Source: Bacteroidetes bacterium OLB12
Lineage (GTDB): Bacteria; Bacteroidota; Bacteroidia; Cytophagales; Cyclobacteriaceae
DNA: 40,916 nt
NCBI GenBank assembly: GCA_001567185.1
Contig: LNFR01000008.1
Coordinates: forward strand, 1 to 40,916
Direction: 5' to 3'
Positions within the stretch are counted from its first letter, which is position 1. Each line of letters begins with the position of its first letter. Shown in pieces: positions 8,088 to 15,853 of the stretch. The notes beneath the pieces were generated by a model, which was given only the letters and a program-made list of their open reading frames with translations, made no database searches and was not told the origin of the DNA. The position numbers and the translations under genes were made by a program.

Positions 8088-9488
8088 ATGAATGTTCGCT
8101 TAAAATTTCTGGGAGCCGCACAAAGTGTTACCGGTTCCAAGTACTTACTGGAAATTGACAAACAAAAAATACTGGTTGATTGCGGCCTGTTTCAGGGGCA
8201 AAAAGAATTGCGCCTGCGCAACTGGCAAAGTTTACCGGTAGATGCTGCCTCCATTCATACTGTTATTATAACCCACGCTCATATTGATCACATCGGGTAT
8301 TTACCGCGGTTGGTAAAAGATGGCTTTCGTGGCAAGATCATCTGCACGCACGCCACCGAAGACCTGATGAAGATTATGCTGCAAGATGCTGCCAAACTTC
8401 AGGAAGAAGAAGCAGAGTTTGCTTTTAAACGCGGCTACTCCAAACACAGCAAACCCGAACCACTCTTTACCGAAAAAGATGTGGAAGATGTGCTGCCCCT
8501 GGTTGAAAGCGTTCGGTTTAAGAAAGAAATAAAAATTCTGAATCAGCTATCTGTTTGCTTTTTTAACTCCGGCCACATTCTTGGTTCAGCCATTGTGCAG
8601 CTCACCATTCATTCGCAACAACACGAAAAGAAAATTATTTTCTCGGGCGATTTGGGCCGGTATAACGATGCCATCATGCATGCACCCGAAGCACTGGAAC
8701 TTGCCGATGTGCTGCTGGTTGAATCTACCTATGGCGACCGCTTAAACCCGGTAGATCAGATTGACAACCATCTGACACAAATCATAAATGAGGCCGTAGC
8801 CCACCGCGGAGTAATTGTAGTGCCGGCTTTTGCGGTGGGGAGAACACAAACACTCATTTACCATTTCCATCAGTTGATGGAACAAAAACGAATTCCAAAA
8901 CTGCCCATCTACATCGATAGCCCCATGGCTATTAATGTTACTGATTTATACGAGCGCCACAGTTACAATCATAAAATAAAAGTAGCACATCAACAGGGCC
9001 AGTTGATCAGCATTTTCGATTCGCCCCATATTCACTTTTGTACCACCCGCGAAAGCTCCAAAGCGTTAAACGACCTGAAAGGTTCGGGAATTATTATTTC
9101 AGCAAGCGGCATGGCCACCGGTGGCCGTGTGCTGCACCATTTGTTTCACCGGCTGCGAAATGAAAACGATACCGTGCTGTTTGCCGGTTATCAGGCCGAA
9201 GGTTCGCGCGGCCGTAGAATACAGGATGGTGAACCCCTGGTGAAAATTTTTGGCGAAGAAGTTCCGGTGAAGTGTCATGTAAAAACCATAAGCGGGCTTT
9301 CGGCCCATGCCGATCAATCGGAACTTTTGCAATGGCTCGATAATTTTAAAGACAGCCCCAAAATTACCTTCATCACCCACGGTGAAACATCGAGTGCAAA
9401 TACACTCGCAGAAAAATTAAAAACCCGAAACTGGAATACCGTTGTGCCAGAATACCTCGAAACATTTGAATTGTTTAGCGGTATCTAA
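8088..9488 (+). CDS. MBL-fold beta-CASP ribonuclease (RMMBL domain protein)
   Basis: A 466-residue protein with the full architecture of beta-CASP metallo-hydrolases (CPSF73/YSH1-like). The zinc motif HAHIDHIG lies near residue 70, followed by the His of SGHILGSA and the Asp of FSGDLGRY. The beta-CASP domain begins around VLLVESTYGDR and includes VVPAFAVGRTQTLIYHF and SASGMATGGRVLHHL. The C-terminal RMMBL region has SGLSAHADQSELLQWL and FITHGE. Members are RNA endo/exonucleases. An in-frame start at 8031 would add 19 residues, but it lies inside the stem-loop and the added sequence is not family-like. The ATG at 8088, just before VRLKFLGAAQSVTGS, is preferred. The gene stands alone between two unrelated operons. 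No accessory or catalytic residue appears to be missing. Confidence 0.9.
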   Translation: MNVRLKFLGAAQSVTGSKYLLEIDKQKILVDCGLFQGQKELRLRNWQSLPVDAASIHTVIITHAHIDHIGYLPRLVKDGFRGKIICTHATEDLMKIMLQDAAKLQEEEAEFAFKRGYSKHSKPEPLFTEKDVEDVLPLVESVRFKKEIKILNQLSVCFFNSGHILGSAIVQLTIHSQQHEKKIIFSGDLGRYNDAIMHAPEALELADVLLVESTYGDRLNPVDQIDNHLTQIINEAVAHRGVIVVPAFAVGRTQTLIYHFHQLMEQKRIPKLPIYIDSPMAINVTDLYERHSYNHKIKVAHQQGQLISIFDSPHIHFCTTRESSKALNDLKGSGIIISASGMATGGRVLHHLFHRLRNENDTVLFAGYQAEGSRGRRIQDGEPLVKIFGEEVPVKCHVKTISGLSAHADQSELLQWLDNFKDSPKITFITHGETSSANTLAEKLKTRNWNTVVPEYLETFELFSGI

Positions 9489-9628
9489 CTGTTTGTGTCA
9501 AAGGCTGTTGTAAAATGTGCATTCTCAACAATCATTTTAGCAACTCAAAACCAGAATCAAACCGGTCATTTTTCATTAAAAAAGCAACCTTACCTTCAGT
9601 AAGATGTCTGCTTTTTCCTGTAAAAGTC

Positions 9629-9680
9629 GGGGTTAAAATATTTACCCCCCCATGCAACCCCCGCAGCATTCCTTGCATCT
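9629..9680 (+). promoter_or_regulatory. Candidate leader/autopromoter of the ECF sigma operon
   Basis: The 214-base gap before the sigma gene holds an imperfect palindrome at 9629-9648 (GGGG...CCCC with an A/T-rich core). It is followed by GCAACC (9654-9659) and, 15 bases on, GCATCT (9675-9680). This resembles the GCAACC / CGTCT-type pair seen ahead of autoregulated ECF sigma genes in Bacteroidota. Transcription would start about 10 bases before the ATG at 9703. The assignment rests on resemblance only. Confidence 0.35.
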
Positions 9681-9702
9681 TGGTATTGATTAGCTGCTTT
9701 AC

Positions 9703-10291
9703 ATGGATTTTGAAGTTTACCGGGCCAAAGACATGGAATTGATTGAGGGTTGCAGGCGCAACGACCGCCAGGCGCAAAAAACGCTTGTACGATCGCTATA
9801 GCTCCAGACTGTATGCCTTGTGCTGCCGGTACATCAAAGATAAAATGGAGGCCGAAGACGTTTGGATCACTGCTTTTACTAAAATTCTGAACAAGATTGA
9901 TCAATACACGGGTGAGGGAAATTTTGAAGGATGGATGCGCAAGATTGTGGTGAACGAATCCCTCAGCTACCTGCGCAAGCACAAAAACATGTACCTGGAA
10001 ACCGACATTGAAGCAGCTGACTACGAACCCGACTATCAAAATCTGGAGGCGCACTTAGAGGCCGAAGACCTGATGAAGATAATTGAAGCATTGCCTGCCG
10101 GATATCGGATTGTGTTTAATCTGTATGCGATTGATGGCTATTCGCACAAAGAAATTGCCGAACAGCTGAACATCAGCGAAAACACATCGAAGTCGCAATT
10201 GAGCCGGGCACGCGTTGCATTACAAAAAAGTTTACAAGAAGCAGAGCAGGACTTGCTCTACAAACAAAAAGGATATGAACCGAATAGATGA
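9703..10291 (+). CDS. ECF RNA polymerase sigma factor (frameshifted near the N-terminus)
   Basis: An ECF sigma-70 factor of 195 residues once a single extra A is removed from the A6 run at 9776-9781. The natural start is the ATG at 9703, giving MDFEVYRAKDMELIEGCRR and continuing into QKRLYDRYSSRLYALCCRY. The rest is open in the +1 frame to 10291. Region 2 runs through EAEDVWITAFTKIL and FEGWMRKIVVNESLSYLRKH; region 4 is LPAGYRIVFNLYAIDGYSHKEIAEQL...TSKSQLSRAR. Without the correction the ORF would have to begin at a TTG (9743) and would lose the start of region 2. The gene overlaps the anti-sigma gene by 17 bases, the usual arrangement for translational coupling. It would direct RNA polymerase to a small regulon in response to an envelope or surface signal relayed by the anti-sigma. 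Confidence 0.85.
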
Positions 10292-10932
10292 GCTTTTCAG
10301 AAACAAACTGGCTAATCACCAGATGGCACCATCGGCTGATGCGTGGCAAAAAGTAGAAGCCGGTTTAACAAAAAAAATAGCGTTTGGGTTTGGCGCCTGG
10401 CGGCTGCATTGGTGTTGTTCGGATTAGTGAGTGCCTGGTATTTATGGCGTAGTGCGAGGTGCAACCGGAGTTGGTACAGCAACCTGTTCCACCCACACAA
10501 AAAGAAATTCCGGTAATCGTGCAACCGGAAGAACAAAAACAGAATCTGGCTGAAACGAAAAAGGAAACACCACTAAATCAAAAAATAAACTCAAAACGCG
10601 CTACAACAGAAATCAAAAAAGAAGAACCTGAAAAGGTGAATACGATACAACCAGAGGTTACTATTCAGCCTGAGATATTGATTACAGAAAATAAAACAGA
10701 ATCCACTCCGGTACGCAAACCCATTGTAATTGAGTTTACGCTAGATGCGATACCGGCCACCATTACGGAACCTGCAATGGCAAGTACCGGAGATGACAAG
10801 AGTGGATTACAAAAGATTCTCGAGAAAGCGCGCGATATTAAAAACGGAGAAAGCGAACTGGGCAGTTTGCGCGATGCCAAAAACGAATTGTTCGCCTTCG
10901 ATTTCAGAAAAGACAAAACAAAAAGAAATTGA
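10275..10932 (+). CDS. Membrane anti-sigma factor (two frameshifts)
   Basis: The product was pieced together from three frames. The ATG at 10275 gives a cytoplasmic N-terminus (MNRIDELFRNKLANHQ...APSADAWQKVEAGLTKK) typical of Bacteroidota anti-sigma proteins. The A8 run at 10370-10377 then breaks the frame. With one more A the sequence continues as a tryptophan-flanked membrane helix (WRLAAALVLFGLVSAWYLW). A second single-base loss near 10454 is needed to join the periplasmic part, which begins VQPELVQQPVPPTQKE and runs to 10932. That part is rich in Glu, Lys, Thr and Pro and looks like an extended linker. The corrected length is 219 residues. The 17-base overlap with the sigma gene and the membrane topology support the assignment. 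Uncorrected, only a 158-residue ORF from a GTG at 10459 is visible, with no membrane segment. Confidence 0.75.
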
Positions 10933-10934
10933 TT

Positions 10935-11933
10935 ATGAAGCGTACGATGATAACAACCTGTTTGATTGCACTAAGTGTGGTTGGGTTTAGCCAAACCAAA
11001 CCAGCCGATACCGTAGTAATAAAAGTAGGCAGCGGCAGTAAACTAATCCTGGCTGTGCATGACAAGAAAGATCTGGAAACCATGAAACAATATGATTTTC
11101 AGAAACTGATTTCGGATCTGATTGTTAAACTGGAGAAAGAAGACACCTCAACCCATCATAAGCCATCGTTCGAATACCTGAAAACGGATTCCGCCCGGCT
11201 GGCTAAGGCTAAGGAAACTGTTGAAGCCGAAAAAGAAGACTGGGGTGTGGATTGGAGTAGCAACCACAAAGAGAGCAGACGCTTTCGCAAGCGTACTTAC
11301 CACTCGATGAATTTCGACCTGGGCACCAATAACTACATTACTAAGAACGGTTTCCCCGATCAGGATAATAGTTTATATACTGTAAAACCGTGGGGCTCGT
11401 GGTATGTGGGTATCAACAGCGTACAACGTACCCGCATCGCAAACAAATTTTACCTGGAGTGGGCGTTGGGTGCAAGCTGGTATAATTTCAAATTTCAAAA
11501 CGCACAAACCCAGGTGAGCAAAGATGACAACAGCGTAATCTTTCAACCCGACACGCGCGATGCCGATTTCAAAAAAAGTAAATTAACGGCTTCTTATCTT
11601 AATGCATCGCTTGTTCCCATGCTCGACTTTGGTGGCAACCGGCATAAGCCCAGTTTTTTTGATGGCTATAATGCCGACTCTTTTCGGATTGGTGTTGGTC
11701 CATACGTTGGTTATCGTATTGACAGCTACAGCAAACAGGTATTTAAAGAAAATGACTCCGAACGCAAGCCGCGCAAGCACGATAATTTTTATCTGAATAA
11801 CCTGCGCTACGGATTGCGCGCCCAGATTGGCTTTGAGGATGTGGATTTATTTTTCAACTACGATTTGAACGAGCTGTTTGCAGAAAACAAAGGCCCGCAG
11901 TTGAATGCGTTTAGTTTTGGAATAACCTTTTAA
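10935..11933 (+). CDS. Outer-membrane beta-barrel protein
   Basis: A 332-residue secreted protein. The start is the ATG at 10935, two bases after the anti-sigma stop (a TTG two codons earlier is ignored). The signal peptide is MKRTMITTCLIALSVVGFSQ. A charged, probably helical segment follows (residues ~45-120, rich in Lys/Glu/Asp). From about residue 120 come alternating amphipathic strands with aromatic girdles (SMNFDLGTNNYI, GSWYVGINSVQRTRI, YLEWALGASWYNFKF, FRIGVGPYVGYRIDSY, NLRYGLRAQIGFEDVDLFFNYDL). It ends in phenylalanine (FSFGITF), the usual outer-membrane barrel end. It is the third gene of the sigma/anti-sigma operon and may be the sensor or a target. No specific family was recognised. 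Confidence 0.75.
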   Translation: MKRTMITTCLIALSVVGFSQTKPADTVVIKVGSGSKLILAVHDKKDLETMKQYDFQKLISDLIVKLEKEDTSTHHKPSFEYLKTDSARLAKAKETVEAEKEDWGVDWSSNHKESRRFRKRTYHSMNFDLGTNNYITKNGFPDQDNSLYTVKPWGSWYVGINSVQRTRIANKFYLEWALGASWYNFKFQNAQTQVSKDDNSVIFQPDTRDADFKKSKLTASYLNASLVPMLDFGGNRHKPSFFDGYNADSFRIGVGPYVGYRIDSYSKQVFKENDSERKPRKHDNFYLNNLRYGLRAQIGFEDVDLFFNYDLNELFAENKGPQLNAFSFGITF

Positions 11934-11935
11934 CG

Positions 11936-12012
11936 GATTCAAGATTCAAAATTTAAGATTCAAGATTCAAAATTCTTGGTGCAGGTCAATTTTGAATCTT
12001 GAATTTTGAATA
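11936..12012. repeat. Intergenic heptad-word stem-loop (GATTCAA type), between convergent genes
   Basis: From 11936 the sequence runs in exact 7-base steps: GATTCAA twice, AATTTAA, GATTCAA twice, AATTCTT. After a 13-base loop it returns as TTTTGAA, TCTTGAA, TTTTGAA (11990-12010). Bases 11958-11974 pair perfectly with 11988-12004 (17 bp), and the pairing extends outward with mismatches. It fills the gap between two converging genes and could act as a bidirectional terminator. It shares its words with the element at 14249. Confidence 0.8.
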
Positions 12013-12017
12013 GTTTC

Positions 12018-12515
12018 CTACTTAAACGCTTCCCCTTTGCTTAACACCATTTCTTTCTCATCGCCTTTTAGTTTTAGAAGGTGGCTTACTTGTGCAGGTG
12101 TTGGCCAATTCAAAAAGTACCAGGCCAGCAAAATAACAAAGCCCAGGGTAAACCCGAGGTGGTGTGTAAGTACCAAACCCACCGGCATGGTTAGGGTAAT
12201 CAGCGCCAGGGCAACAAAGCGGTTCATCAACACACCCCCAAGTAATTCCAGTTTTAATCCCAGTCCGGTTTGCTTCAAAATTTTTGCTGCGCGCGAACGC
12301 ACAAAAAAATGAACAAGCGTTAGGATTGTAAGAGCTACAACTGCAACACCAATCAATAGATAGTTTACAAGGGCAGCATCCGCAATCCAAACCGGGGCGG
12401 CAAATGCATAGACACTGGCATAATGAAAAATAAATACAAGCAAGGGTACCATCATTAATTGGTAGCCGGTATTATTTAGCCTAAAGAAATACTCCTTAAC
12501 CGAGTTAAACTTCAT
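12018..12515 (-). CDS. Small integral membrane protein, function unknown
   Basis: A 165-residue protein with four predicted membrane helices at about residues 18-38, 46-70, 90-112 and 116-136, and no signal peptide. The N-terminus (MKFNSVKEYFFRLNNTGYQ) and the C-terminal ~30 residues (LLKLKGDEKEMVLSKGEAFK) are soluble and charged. I do not recognise the family. It stands alone, divergent from the TetR gene and convergent with the outer-membrane protein gene. A perfect -7 element lies 25 bases upstream. A role in phenylacetate metabolism is not implied by position alone. Confidence 0.7.
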   Translation of the reverse strand: MKFNSVKEYFFRLNNTGYQLMMVPLLVFIFHYASVYAFAAPVWIADAALVNYLLIGVAVVALTILTLVHFFVRSRAAKILKQTGLGLKLELLGGVLMNRFVALALITLTMPVGLVLTHHLGFTLGFVILLAWYFLNWPTPAQVSHLLKLKGDEKEMVLSKGEAFK

Positions 12516-12539
12516 TTTTTATCGGTTCTGAATTTTAAT

Positions 12540-12547
12540 CAAATTTA
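12540..12547 (-). promoter_or_regulatory. Candidate -7 element for the small membrane protein
   Basis: On the minus strand this reads TAAATTTG, an exact match to the Bacteroidota -7 consensus TAnnTTTG, 25 bases ahead of the start codon. No convincing -33 TTTG at the usual 19-base distance was found. Confidence 0.35.
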
Positions 12548-12581
12548 ATTAATTACTTTAGCCTGTGATTTCTACCAAGTC

Positions 12582-13166
12582 ATGGAACTAGCAGGTAATT
12601 TATCCCGTAAAGAACAAGTAATCCGTAGTGCTGCCGAATTATTCCGCGAAAAGGGTTATGCAGCATCCTCTATGCGCGATCTTGCCCAGAAGTTGGGCAT
12701 AGAAGCAGCCAGTTTATACTCACATATTAAATCGAAAGAAGAAATTTTGCAGCACCTGTGTTTCGACATGGCTGCCGAGTTTCGCAAATCCCTGGCCGAA
12801 GTAGAAAAGAAAGAGGTATCGGCATCGGAAAAACTAAAACTTGGAATTATCGGCCACATACAGGTAATGGCAAAAGACCTTACGGCATCGGCTGTGTTTA
12901 TGAATGAGCATAGGCACCTGAGCCAGCCCTACCTGCGCGATTTTCTGTTGCTGCGCATCAACTACATCAATCGCTTCAAAAGCATTATTGAAGAAGGTGC
13001 CCGGCAGGGTGAATTCAAAGACTCCATTGATAAGAAACTGGCCGTAATGACCCTGTTTTCGTCCCTCAACTGGATGCCCATGTGGTATGATCCGTCAAGT
13101 AGAATTGTACCCCAGGATTTAGGTCAGCAACTTGCTGATATGCTGGTGAATGGCTTGAAAAAATAG
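12582..13166 (+). CDS. TetR family regulator, probably of the paa genes
   Basis: A 194-residue protein. The N-terminal TetR helix-turn-helix covers about residues 9-55 (KEQVIRSAAELFREKGYAAS, then SMRDLAQKLGIEAASLYSHIKSKEEIL). The all-helical C-terminal ligand domain includes FMNEHRHLSQPYLRDFLLLR. TetR proteins repress neighbouring genes until a ligand binds. It lies 90 bases ahead of paaA on the same strand, so a phenylacetyl-CoA-responsive role like that of PaaR is the natural inference. The ligand domain itself does not prove it. The N-terminus is well placed with the ATG at 12582. Confidence 0.88.
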   Translation: MELAGNLSRKEQVIRSAAELFREKGYAASSMRDLAQKLGIEAASLYSHIKSKEEILQHLCFDMAAEFRKSLAEVEKKEVSASEKLKLGIIGHIQVMAKDLTASAVFMNEHRHLSQPYLRDFLLLRINYINRFKSIIEEGARQGEFKDSIDKKLAVMTLFSSLNWMPMWYDPSSRIVPQDLGQQLADMLVNGLKK

Positions 13167-13223
13167 CCTGCGTTAATCACGTATTTTATTCTTTTCCATT
13201 ACCCCGCTAAGGGTATTCCTGTT

Positions 13224-13250
13224 TATATTTGCAAACGATTGTTAGGCAAA
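13224..13250 (+). promoter_or_regulatory. Candidate paaA promoter with overlapping dyad
   Basis: TATATTTG (13224-13231) matches the Bacteroidota -7 consensus exactly, 25 bases before the paaA ATG. Overlapping it, TTTGCAAAC (13228-13236) faces GTTAGGCAAA (13241-13250), an inverted repeat with a one-base offset centred on GATT. It is well placed to be the operator of the upstream TetR protein. No clear -33 element was seen. Confidence 0.4.
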
Positions 13251-13256
13251 TAAACC

Positions 13257-14240
13257 ATGTACGGAGGCGGAAACACATTTGAAGGTATTAAAACCGATAG
13301 CCTTGCCCAGGAAGACCCAGGCATGCTGGCTGCTTTTGAAGCCCGTATTGAGCGGGGTGAAAAAATTGAACCCTCCGATTGGATGCCGCAGCTCTACCGC
13401 AAGCAACTCATTCGCATGATTGAACAACATGCGCACAGCGAAATTATCGGAGCCCTTCCGGAAGGCACCTGGATAACCCGCGCACCCGGCTTTAAACGCA
13501 AAATGGCGCTAATGGCCAAAGTGCAGGATGAAGTAGGTCACGCACAACTATTATATAGTGCTGCCGAAACCTTGGGCAAATCGCGCGAGCAGATGATCGA
13601 TGACCTGATTAATGGCAAGTCGAAGTACTCTAATATTTTTAACTACCCTACTTTTACCTGGGCCGATTGCTGTTTTATCTCGTGGCTGGTGGATGCCGGG
13701 GCCATTGTAAATCAGTTAGCAAACGCGAAAGGAAGTTACGGTCCGTACTGCCGCGCGCTGGATCGGATTTGTGCCGAAGAATCATTTCACTTGAAGTATG
13801 GCCATCATTGCGTAATCTACTTAGCCAGTGGCACAGCCAAACAACGGCAAATGTTTCAGGAAGCATTGAACCGCTGGTGGCCACCGATGATGCACTTCTT
13901 CGGGCCGTCTGATAAAATCTCGGCACACACCGAAGTGTTGATGCGCTGGAAAGTGAAGATGGGCACCAACGATGAAATGCGCAATCAGTTTCTGGATATG
14001 TATGTTCCAAAAATCTGGGAGCTTGGGTTTACCATTCCCGATCCTAACCTGAAGAAGAACGAAAGCGGCAAGTGGGAATACACCGAACCCGATTGGGAAG
14101 AATTTAAACGCGTAATAAATGGCGATGGACCTTGCAACAAAGAACGATTAGAAGTACGCAGGGTAGCTGAAGCAAGAGGCCAGTGGGTGCGCGAAGCGTT
14201 AAAGACACCAAAAACAAGTTACGTTACTCCGTTGGCTTAG
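13257..14240 (+). CDS. paaA: 1,2-phenylacetyl-CoA epoxidase, catalytic subunit PaaA
   Basis: A 327-residue ferritin-like di-iron oxygenase subunit. With PaaC (structural), PaaB and PaaD (iron-sulfur assembly), and normally the reductase PaaE, it epoxidises the ring of phenylacetyl-CoA. The ligand helices show [10 protein letters not shown] (ExxH) and the second [11 protein letters not shown]; the substrate-pocket region [18 protein letters not shown] is typical. The C-terminus [17 protein letters not shown] is family-like, and the length matches E. coli PaaA (~309) plus a short extension. The start codon follows a candidate promoter. The 98-base gap to paaB is unusually long for this operon and is filled by a heptad-word stem-loop. 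The assignment is secure. Confidence 0.97.
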   Translation: MYGGGNTFEGIKTDSLAQEDPGMLAAFEARIERGEKIEPSDWMPQLYRKQLIRMIEQHAHSEIIGALPEGTWITRAPGFKRKMALMAKVQDEVGHAQLLYSAAETLGKSREQMIDDLINGKSKYSNIFNYPTFTWADCCFISWLVDAGAIVNQLANAKGSYGPYCRALDRICAEESFHLKYGHHCVIYLASGTAKQRQMFQEALNRWWPPMMHFFGPSDKISAHTEVLMRWKVKMGTNDEMRNQFLDMYVPKIWELGFTIPDPNLKKNESGKWEYTEPDWEEFKRVINGDGPCNKERLEVRRVAEARGQWVREALKTPKTSYVTPLA

Positions 14241-14248
14241 TAATTCAG

Positions 14249-14342
14249 GATTCAAAATTCAACATTCAAAATTTGGGTGGCGAGCTTTGAATACCTAACG
14301 TTTTGAATCTTGAATTTTGAATCTTAAATCTTAAAATCTTGA
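14249..14342. repeat. Heptad-word stem-loop (GATTCAA type) inside the paa operon
   Basis: The left arm 14249-14271 pairs with 14301-14323 at 22 of 23 positions (a single C-C mismatch), around a 29-base loop. The right arm continues in 7-base steps (TTTTGAA, TCTTGAA, TTTTGAA, TCTTAAA) up to and into the TTG start codon of paaB at 14339. The words are the same as in the element at 11936. It may attenuate or process the paaA-paaB transcript. Its origin as an insertion is inferred from the short gaps usual in paa operons. Confidence 0.8.
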
Positions 14343-14938
14343 ACTCCCTCGATCCACGTGTGAACCGATTACCGCAACTGAAGGAAGTTGTTTTGCCCAA
14401 AGCTCCTTTAGATCAGTTTGGTACGTATGAAGTATTTGTACAACCCAAAGAAGGAAAACCATTTCAACACGAAGGAATTGTACATGCACCTAACCTGGAG
14501 TTGGCGTGGGTGCTGGCGAAAGAAGCTTTTACACGCAGGTTTACCTGTACCTCATTATATGTAGTTGATACACGTGATGTATATGTATCGCCCTTAACAG
14601 AAGGCGATAAAAATGCGTATGATCTTATTCCGGAAATAACAGAACAAGCCGGAAACAAAAAGAATTTTGAAATCTATCATTTGGTAAAACGTGGAAAGCA
14701 ACATGTGCATGTGGGCACGGTACAAGCGGTATTACCCCAGGAAGCCATGCAACTTGCCGGCAAGCAATTTAACAATGGCAAAATTGTGTATAATGTATGG
14801 GCTATTGCTACCGATACAATCCGGTTTACCACCGATGAAGAAAAGGAGTTGTGGCTTACCTTACCGAAAAAAAAATTCCGCGATGCCTCGGATTACAAAG
14901 GTGGCGATAAACTGAAAGCGTTTTTGGAAAAGAGATAG
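14339..14938 (+). CDS. paaB: Phenylacetyl-CoA epoxidase subunit PaaB, tandem two-domain form
   Basis: A 199-residue protein with two PaaB-like units. The first is at about residues 27-88 (YEVFVQPKEGKPFQHEG...APNLELAWVLAKEAFTRR), the second at about 104-165 (FEIYHLVKRGKQHVHVGTV...LPQEAMQLAGKQF). E. coli PaaB is a single unit of about 95 residues, so this is a duplicated or fused form. PaaB is a non-catalytic bridge in the PaaABC epoxidase assembly; having both copies in one chain may replace a homodimer. The start is a TTG that lies within the stem-loop repeat. A GTG at 14360 is an alternative but would cut off NSLDPRV, which looks like the natural N-terminus. It is followed 46 bases later by paaC. 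Confidence 0.9.
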   Translation: MNSLDPRVNRLPQLKEVVLPKAPLDQFGTYEVFVQPKEGKPFQHEGIVHAPNLELAWVLAKEAFTRRFTCTSLYVVDTRDVYVSPLTEGDKNAYDLIPEITEQAGNKKNFEIYHLVKRGKQHVHVGTVQAVLPQEAMQLAGKQFNNGKIVYNVWAIATDTIRFTTDEEKELWLTLPKKKFRDASDYKGGDKLKAFLEKR

Positions 14939-14984
14939 AGCCGGAGTTTTATAAAAGAACAAATCCAGCACCATTAGAAACCCG

Positions 14985-15743
14985 ATGACTATGAACACCG
15001 CCCTAAAAGAACTTCTCTACAAAATGGCCGATGATCAATTAATTCTTGGTCATCGCAATTCTGAATGGACAGGCATGGGGCCTTTGCTGGAAGAAGACAT
15101 AGCCTTTTCTTCCATGGCTCAGGATAAAATTGGTCAAGGTTTAGCACTCTACACGTTATTGCAAACACTGGGCGAAAGCGATCCCGATACGGTTGCCTTT
15201 ACACGCAATGCCAACCAGTTTCACAATTGCATTTTGGTTGAGCTGCCCAACCAGGAATACGACTTTAGTTTAATCCGTCATTTTTTATTCGATTCGGCCG
15301 AAGCATTGCGATTTGAATACCTCAGCCATTCTTCGTACGAACCCCTTGCACAATTAGCGCGAAAAATCCGGGGTGAGCTGCGTTACCATACCCTGCATGC
15401 AAACACATGGATGAAACAACTTGGGTCGGCTACTGAAGAAAGTATTGCGCGACTGCAAAACGCATTGGAAGTTGCACTCCCCTATGCGCTTGGTATCTTC
15501 GAGGCCTCGCCTTACGAAACAGAACTGATTGATAAAAAAATATTTATTGGTGAAGCTGCATTGAAAGAAAAATGGGTATCAAAAATTGAATCGGTTATTA
15601 ACCAAACGCAACTACACCTGCCCGACTGGAAAACCCTTACACCCGTTTATGGCGGACGCATCGGAAAACACAGTGAACACCTGCAACCGTTGTTAGACGA
15701 AATGAGTGAGGTATTTCGGATTGATCCTGCTGCGGAATGGTAA
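14985..15743 (+). CDS. paaC: 1,2-phenylacetyl-CoA epoxidase, structural subunit PaaC
   Basis: A 252-residue ferritin-like subunit that pairs with PaaA in the epoxidase. Recognisable stretches are MADDQLILGHRNSEWTGMGP, LEEDIAFSSMAQDKIGQGLA, and FLFDSAEALRFEYLSHSSYEPLA. PaaC lacks a working di-iron centre but is required to stabilise PaaA. Two ATGs (14985 and 14991) are possible; the first is used. The C-terminus (EMSEVFRIDPAAEW) is the usual family end. The gap to paaD holds another intergenic repeat. Confidence 0.96.
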   Translation: MTMNTALKELLYKMADDQLILGHRNSEWTGMGPLLEEDIAFSSMAQDKIGQGLALYTLLQTLGESDPDTVAFTRNANQFHNCILVELPNQEYDFSLIRHFLFDSAEALRFEYLSHSSYEPLAQLARKIRGELRYHTLHANTWMKQLGSATEESIARLQNALEVALPYALGIFEASPYETELIDKKIFIGEAALKEKWVSKIESVINQTQLHLPDWKTLTPVYGGRIGKHSEHLQPLLDEMSEVFRIDPAAEW

Positions 15744-15853
15744 GTCAGTTGACGGTTACCTGTTTCCGGTAATCGGTGGTCAATAATCAGTGGACTAACT
15801 GGTAACAAGAAACTTGTAACAGGAAACCAGTAACCAGAAGCAAGTAACAAACA
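15744..15853. repeat. Intergenic 14-bp period repeat with inverted arms (GTAAC type), between paaC and paaD
   Basis: GTAAC recurs exactly every 14 bases at 15802, 15816, 15830 and 15844, inside degenerate 14-mers such as GTAACAGGAAACCA. Upstream, GGTTACCTGTTTCC (15754-15767) pairs with 15822-15835 at 12 of 14 positions. Between them, AATCGGTGGTCAAT and AATCAGTGGACTAA form another 14-base pair of copies. The word differs from the GATTCAA elements but the period and dyad design are the same. The last copy ends just before the paaD ATG. Confidence 0.7.

Noticed and set aside
8031-8090. Upstream start of the beta-CASP RNase at 8031
   Set aside because: It lies within the right half of the intergenic stem-loop, and the 19 added residues do not resemble the family; the ATG at 8088 fits.
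9515-9742. 75-codon plus-strand frame before the sigma gene
   Set aside because: It covers the leader and promoter-like sequence and overlaps the true sigma start in another frame; the composition is not protein-like.
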